Below, piece after piece: positions 61,505-64,000 of a DNA stretch of 64,000 nucleotides (its first letter is position 1; each line of letters starts with the position of its first letter). Location: positions 25,565 through 89,564 of the forward strand of contig JAFLDZ010000014.1 in the NCBI GenBank assembly GCA_017302135.1, written 5' to 3'. Below the pieces are notes generated by a model. That model saw only the letters and a program-made list of their open reading frames with translations. It did not search any database and was not told the DNA's origin. The position numbers and the translations under genes were made by a program. Origin of the DNA: Lysobacterales bacterium (lineage in GTDB: Bacteria > Pseudomonadota > Gammaproteobacteria > Xanthomonadales > Xanthomonadaceae).

Positions 61505-62488
61505 ATGTCCGACACCACGCGCAACAGCGGCAGAATCTTTCCGTCCCGGCCCGGGACAGGGACAGCGCTGTCGCGTGCGCAGGCGGGCGAAACGGCCACC
61601 GCAACGCCGGCGACACCGGCGACATCCAGCAAGCCGCCGGCCACCGAAACCATCGCCCGCCGCGCCGGTGCGATGGTCAACGAAATCGATTTTCCCGGGT
61701 TCGTGTCGCAGCTGGTGCACGGCACCTTCGACGCGATCGTCGATGCCTCGATCCGGCAGATGGAAAGTTATTCCGGCCTGGTGTCGGCGGTGGCGAAGAC
61801 GGTCGACCAGTTCACCGAAGAAAACGTCACCTTCAACCAGGCGCGCGACTGGCTGGTGTCGCGCTATCCCGGCGATGTCGTGCTCAAGCTGCCCGAAGGC
61901 GGCGAGACCGAACCGCAGCTGGCGCCGCGCGCGGAAGAACTCAGCCCGATCTGGCTGGTCGATTACGGCGTGGACGGCCAGGAGCTGACGACCGAACTGC
62001 TGGAACAGCAGATCCTGCCGCAGGTGCGCAACAAGGTCGGCGCCGAGCGCCAGCAGCTGCTGGCGACGATGGTGCTGCTGGGCCTGAACCGGGTCGCGGT
62101 GCGCGACGGCAGCATCAGCGCAAAAGTCATGTTCCGCGCCGCCGCGCGCGACGCCGCCGCAGTGCAGTACGCGACCAGCAGCGACCCGCAAGGGGCCAAC
62201 AACTGGGGCGAACGCGGCGCGATCAGCCAGGGCGGCAGCACCACCATGGTCTCGACGGTGGCGGTCAACGCGCAGAACGAATCCACCGTGCGCGCGGATC
62301 TGTTCGGCGAGGTCAAACTCAATTTCGTCAGCGAAACCCTGCCGCTCGACCGCATGGCCGACGCGGCCAAGATGGCGCTGGTGCAGCAGCATTCGATGAC
62401 CGGGCGCGCCGCCGCGCCGCCAGTGACCGCTCCGGCATCCGCTCCGGCACCCGCTCCGGCGGCACCAGCCGCTGAAGGCAGGCCGTGA
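61505..62488 (+). CDS. Unknown operon protein with helical core and Ala/Pro tails
   Basis: A 327-residue protein has low-complexity ends (first ~45, last ~25 residues Ala/Pro/Thr-rich). A helical middle (FVSQLVHGTFDAIVDASIRQ to ~125) and a beta-rich segment around 250-285 (ESTVRADLFGEVKLNFVSET) stand out. No catalytic motif. The stop overlaps the next gene's ATG (TGATG). It belongs to the hydrolase operon; possible adaptor or substrate-binding role is inference. Confidence 0.75.
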   Translation: MSDTTRNSGRIFPSRPGTGTALSRAQAGETATATPATPATSSKPPATETIARRAGAMVNEIDFPGFVSQLVHGTFDAIVDASIRQMESYSGLVSAVAKTVDQFTEENVTFNQARDWLVSRYPGDVVLKLPEGGETEPQLAPRAEELSPIWLVDYGVDGQELTTELLEQQILPQVRNKVGAERQQLLATMVLLGLNRVAVRDGSISAKVMFRAAARDAAAVQYATSSDPQGANNWGERGAISQGGSTTMVSTVAVNAQNESTVRADLFGEVKLNFVSETLPLDRMADAAKMALVQQHSMTGRAAAPPVTAPASAPAPAPAAPAAEGRP

Positions 62489-62739
62489 TGCTGCGCGAAC
62501 TCTCGCAATTGCTCGATGAGCTGCACGATGGCCTGGTGGCGATCGACGCGCGCGACGGCATGCGCCTGTCGCAGGTCGAGATGACCCTGCCGATCGATGT
62601 GCAGCCGGTGTTCCGCGATGGCGGCTGCGTGCTGCTCGCGGATTTCACCCGCAGCAGCGAAATCAATACTTGGCTATCGACGCCGTCGCGACTCACGCTG
62701 GGCTGGAGCAACGGCGGCGACGCGGGAGCCGGCGCATGA
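62488..62739 (+). CDS. Small trypsin-co-occurring-domain-like protein
   Basis: 83 residues: an N-terminal helix (LRELSQLLDELHDGLVAID), then strands RLSQVEMTLPIDVQPVF and a terminal strand RLTLGW. This helix-plus-sheet pattern resembles the small 'trypsin-co-occurring' (Trypco-type) domains encoded beside trypsin-like peptidases in bacterial conflict loci. The match is from memory of the pattern and needs profile searching. It overlaps both neighbours by one to four bases. Confidence 0.7.
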   Translation: MLRELSQLLDELHDGLVAIDARDGMRLSQVEMTLPIDVQPVFRDGGCVLLADFTRSSEINTWLSTPSRLTLGWSNGGDAGAGA

Positions 62740-63509
62740 GCGCGCAACTGCCGCCGCTGCTGCAGAACGCGGGCGTTCCCTTCGACCTGTTCATCTCGTC
62801 GCTGACCGAGCAGCTGGACAAGGCGCAGGCCGCGATGGCGATCAAGGCGCGGCTGGGCAAACTGCCGCTGACCTTCGCGGTGAAGGAAATCTCGCTGGAT
62901 CTGCGCGCGTTCGTGCAGATTCTCGACGACGACATCTATCTGCGTCCCGCCGGTCCCGGCGAAACCGAGGCCAGCAGCATCAAGCTGCAGTTGACCACGA
63001 TCACCAAGCCGATGATCGACGAGAACAGCGTCGACTACAGCACCGAAGATCCGAAATTCTCGCTGCGCGAAGCGCTTGGCGACCAGATTTCCGAAACCGA
63101 GCAGCGTCAGCTGGAACGGATCGGCGTGCGCACCGTGCAGCAGCTCAACGAACTGAAGGAGAAGGCCGGCACCGACGTGATCGCGCGGCTGTCGCGGATG
63201 CCGGTGAACCGCCTGCAGCAGGCGCTGATGCGCGCCGCCGCGCCGCGGGTGACCAAGGTCGATCATGGCGACACGCCCGACGCGCAGCGTCGCGTGCACC
63301 TGGCCGCCCCGGGCCTGCGTCCCGGCCGCCTGCCGCTGGTCCGCGCCGCCGGCCAGAGCGTGCCGGTGGTCGCCGCGCAGGACGACGGCATCGTGCTGGC
63401 GCCGATGGCAATCCAGCTCGGCCACGAGGCCGAGGTCGATTTCGGCGACGGCCGCATCGCCCACGTCGAACTGAGCGAAGGCCGGCTCGGCCACTGGAGC
63501 ACGCCATGA
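62736..63509 (+). CDS. Trypsin-co-occurring-like domain plus helix-hairpin-helix-like region
   Basis: A 257-residue protein. Residues ~14-92 show the same pattern as the preceding small protein (LFISSLTEQLDKAQAAM, then LTFAVKEISLDLRAF, then IKLQLTTIT). Residues ~122-170 (QLERIGVRTVQQLNELKEKAG, then RMPVNRLQQALMRA) look like a helix-hairpin-helix or DUF4332-like segment. The C-terminal ~70 residues are beta-rich (VDFGDGRIAHVELSEG). The ATGA overlaps at both ends show tight coupling. Confidence 0.72.
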   Translation: MSAQLPPLLQNAGVPFDLFISSLTEQLDKAQAAMAIKARLGKLPLTFAVKEISLDLRAFVQILDDDIYLRPAGPGETEASSIKLQLTTITKPMIDENSVDYSTEDPKFSLREALGDQISETEQRQLERIGVRTVQQLNELKEKAGTDVIARLSRMPVNRLQQALMRAAAPRVTKVDHGDTPDAQRRVHLAAPGLRPGRLPLVRAAGQSVPVVAAQDDGIVLAPMAIQLGHEAEVDFGDGRIAHVELSEGRLGHWSTP

Positions 63510-63898
63510 GCGCAGCCCGTCGCCTGCTGTCCGACGCCGTCCGCGGCGGACTGCTGATCACGCTGAAGCTGGGCGAGATGCCGACGCACATCCCCGGCTG
63601 GCGCGCCTGCACCCGCTACGGCACGCCGGTGGCCGACCGCATCGACGGCGGCGTGCTCGATCGCCTGCTGCGCCACCACGGCGGCGCGATGCGCGCGGTG
63701 CGCCTGCACAGTGCGCGCACACCGCGACGCGATCGCGACGTGGTCGGCGCCTACCGGTTCGACGATATCGAGCAGATCAGCGGCGTCGCCCGCGTGCTGC
63801 GCGTGCGGGTGCGCGAGGCCGAAGGTGTGCCGCCGCTGCTGCAGGCGCTGGCGGAACTGCCCGTCGTCGAGCGCGTCGCGCCGGTGACGGTCTGCCAT
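63506..63898 (+). CDS. Truncated gene, possibly the N-terminus of a subtilisin-like peptidase
   Basis: About 131 residues are genuine; beyond ~63898 the sequence turns AT-rich and the frame becomes unlike this genome. The visible part ends in YRFDDIEQISGVARVLRVRV and LLQALAELPVVERVAP, a pattern similar to propeptides of S8 subtilases. The catalytic part is missing. It starts at an ATGA overlap with the previous gene, so it is the last visible member of the hydrolase operon. Confidence 0.55.
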
Positions 63899-64000
63899 AC
63901 ACCATCGCCTTTCTTTTTTCCTCTTCAAGCAGCAGCAAATTTCATTACTCCTCATCCATTTCTTCAAATATCTCTTTTACTTCCTCTTTAACATCAGTTG
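63899..64000. other. AT-rich terminal segment, probably not from this chromosome
   Basis: The last ~100 bases are rich in A/T and TTC/TTT runs, in sharp contrast to the preceding 63.9 kb. On the minus strand, 63998 down to 63945 reads TDVKEEVKEIFEEMDEE then stop, a protein tail with AT-rich codons. This suggests foreign DNA joined at assembly, or a true contig end. Confidence 0.7.

Overview
The window is a GC-rich chromosomal segment from a gammaproteobacterium of the Xanthomonadaceae, most likely Lysobacter or a close relative. The clues are an ole (long-chain olefin) gene set, a split class II ribonucleotide reductase (NrdJa/NrdJb), a type IV secretion effector with the Xanthomonadales XVIPCD domain, a REP-associated transposase with its palindromes, and dispersed palindromic repeats of a type common in this family. 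All calls come from reading the sequence; no database search was possible.

Layout. 1-7.5 kb: the tail of a truncated gene, an S41 protease, oleC, a YkgJ-type cysteine-cluster protein, a UbiH/UbiM-like hydroxylase, oleB, and a winged-helix/HATPase/STAS-like regulator. 7.7-18.1 kb: a six-gene leftward operon (yjfI, pspA, yqiJ-like, flotillin, a 1,808-residue AAA ATPase, a PLD-family protein) read from a promoter carrying two copies of a perfect palindrome; it looks like an envelope-stress module. A decayed methylase remnant lies behind it. 18.6-27.7 kb: oleA with its own terminator, an M16 metallopeptidase, an SDR, trmL, and EF-hand, thioredoxin-like and fasciclin proteins. 28-34.2 kb: a beta-helix protein, a tandem-HNH XVIPCD effector, a secreted metalloprotease and a secreted M15-like protein. 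34.3-40.9 kb: palindromic repeats, an Lnt-like nitrilase with a long C-terminal extension, secreted or enzyme genes, a RAYT transposase and its REP field. 40.9-46.3 kb: an AT-richer TIR/DnaB-like fusion gene inserted directly behind nrdJb, a histone-H1-like gene and nrdJa with a candidate NrdR box pair. 46.6-53.4 kb: a Deg-type protease, HAD phosphatase, M17 aminopeptidase, SGNH esterase and two L,D-transpeptidases. 53.5-63.9 kb: an XRE regulator, a BTAD/SARP-type activator, an 11-bp-phased direct-repeat array, and a tightly packed operon led by a 1,848-residue protein with six hydrolase domains.

The strongest candidate for an undescribed system is 54.2-63.9 kb: a SARP-like activator, a matching operator array, a protein holding two V8-like serine peptidases, two peptidoglycan-recognition amidases and two papain-like cysteine peptidases in one chain, and three to four small partner proteins that resemble trypsin-co-occurring domains. 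It ends in a truncated possible protease gene. The TIR/DnaB-like fusion (40.9-42.3 kb) is the second candidate.

Caveat: the last ~100 bases are abruptly AT-rich and carry the end of an unrelated reading frame on the other strand. They probably do not belong to this chromosome, so the right-most gene is cut by an assembly artefact or contig end.
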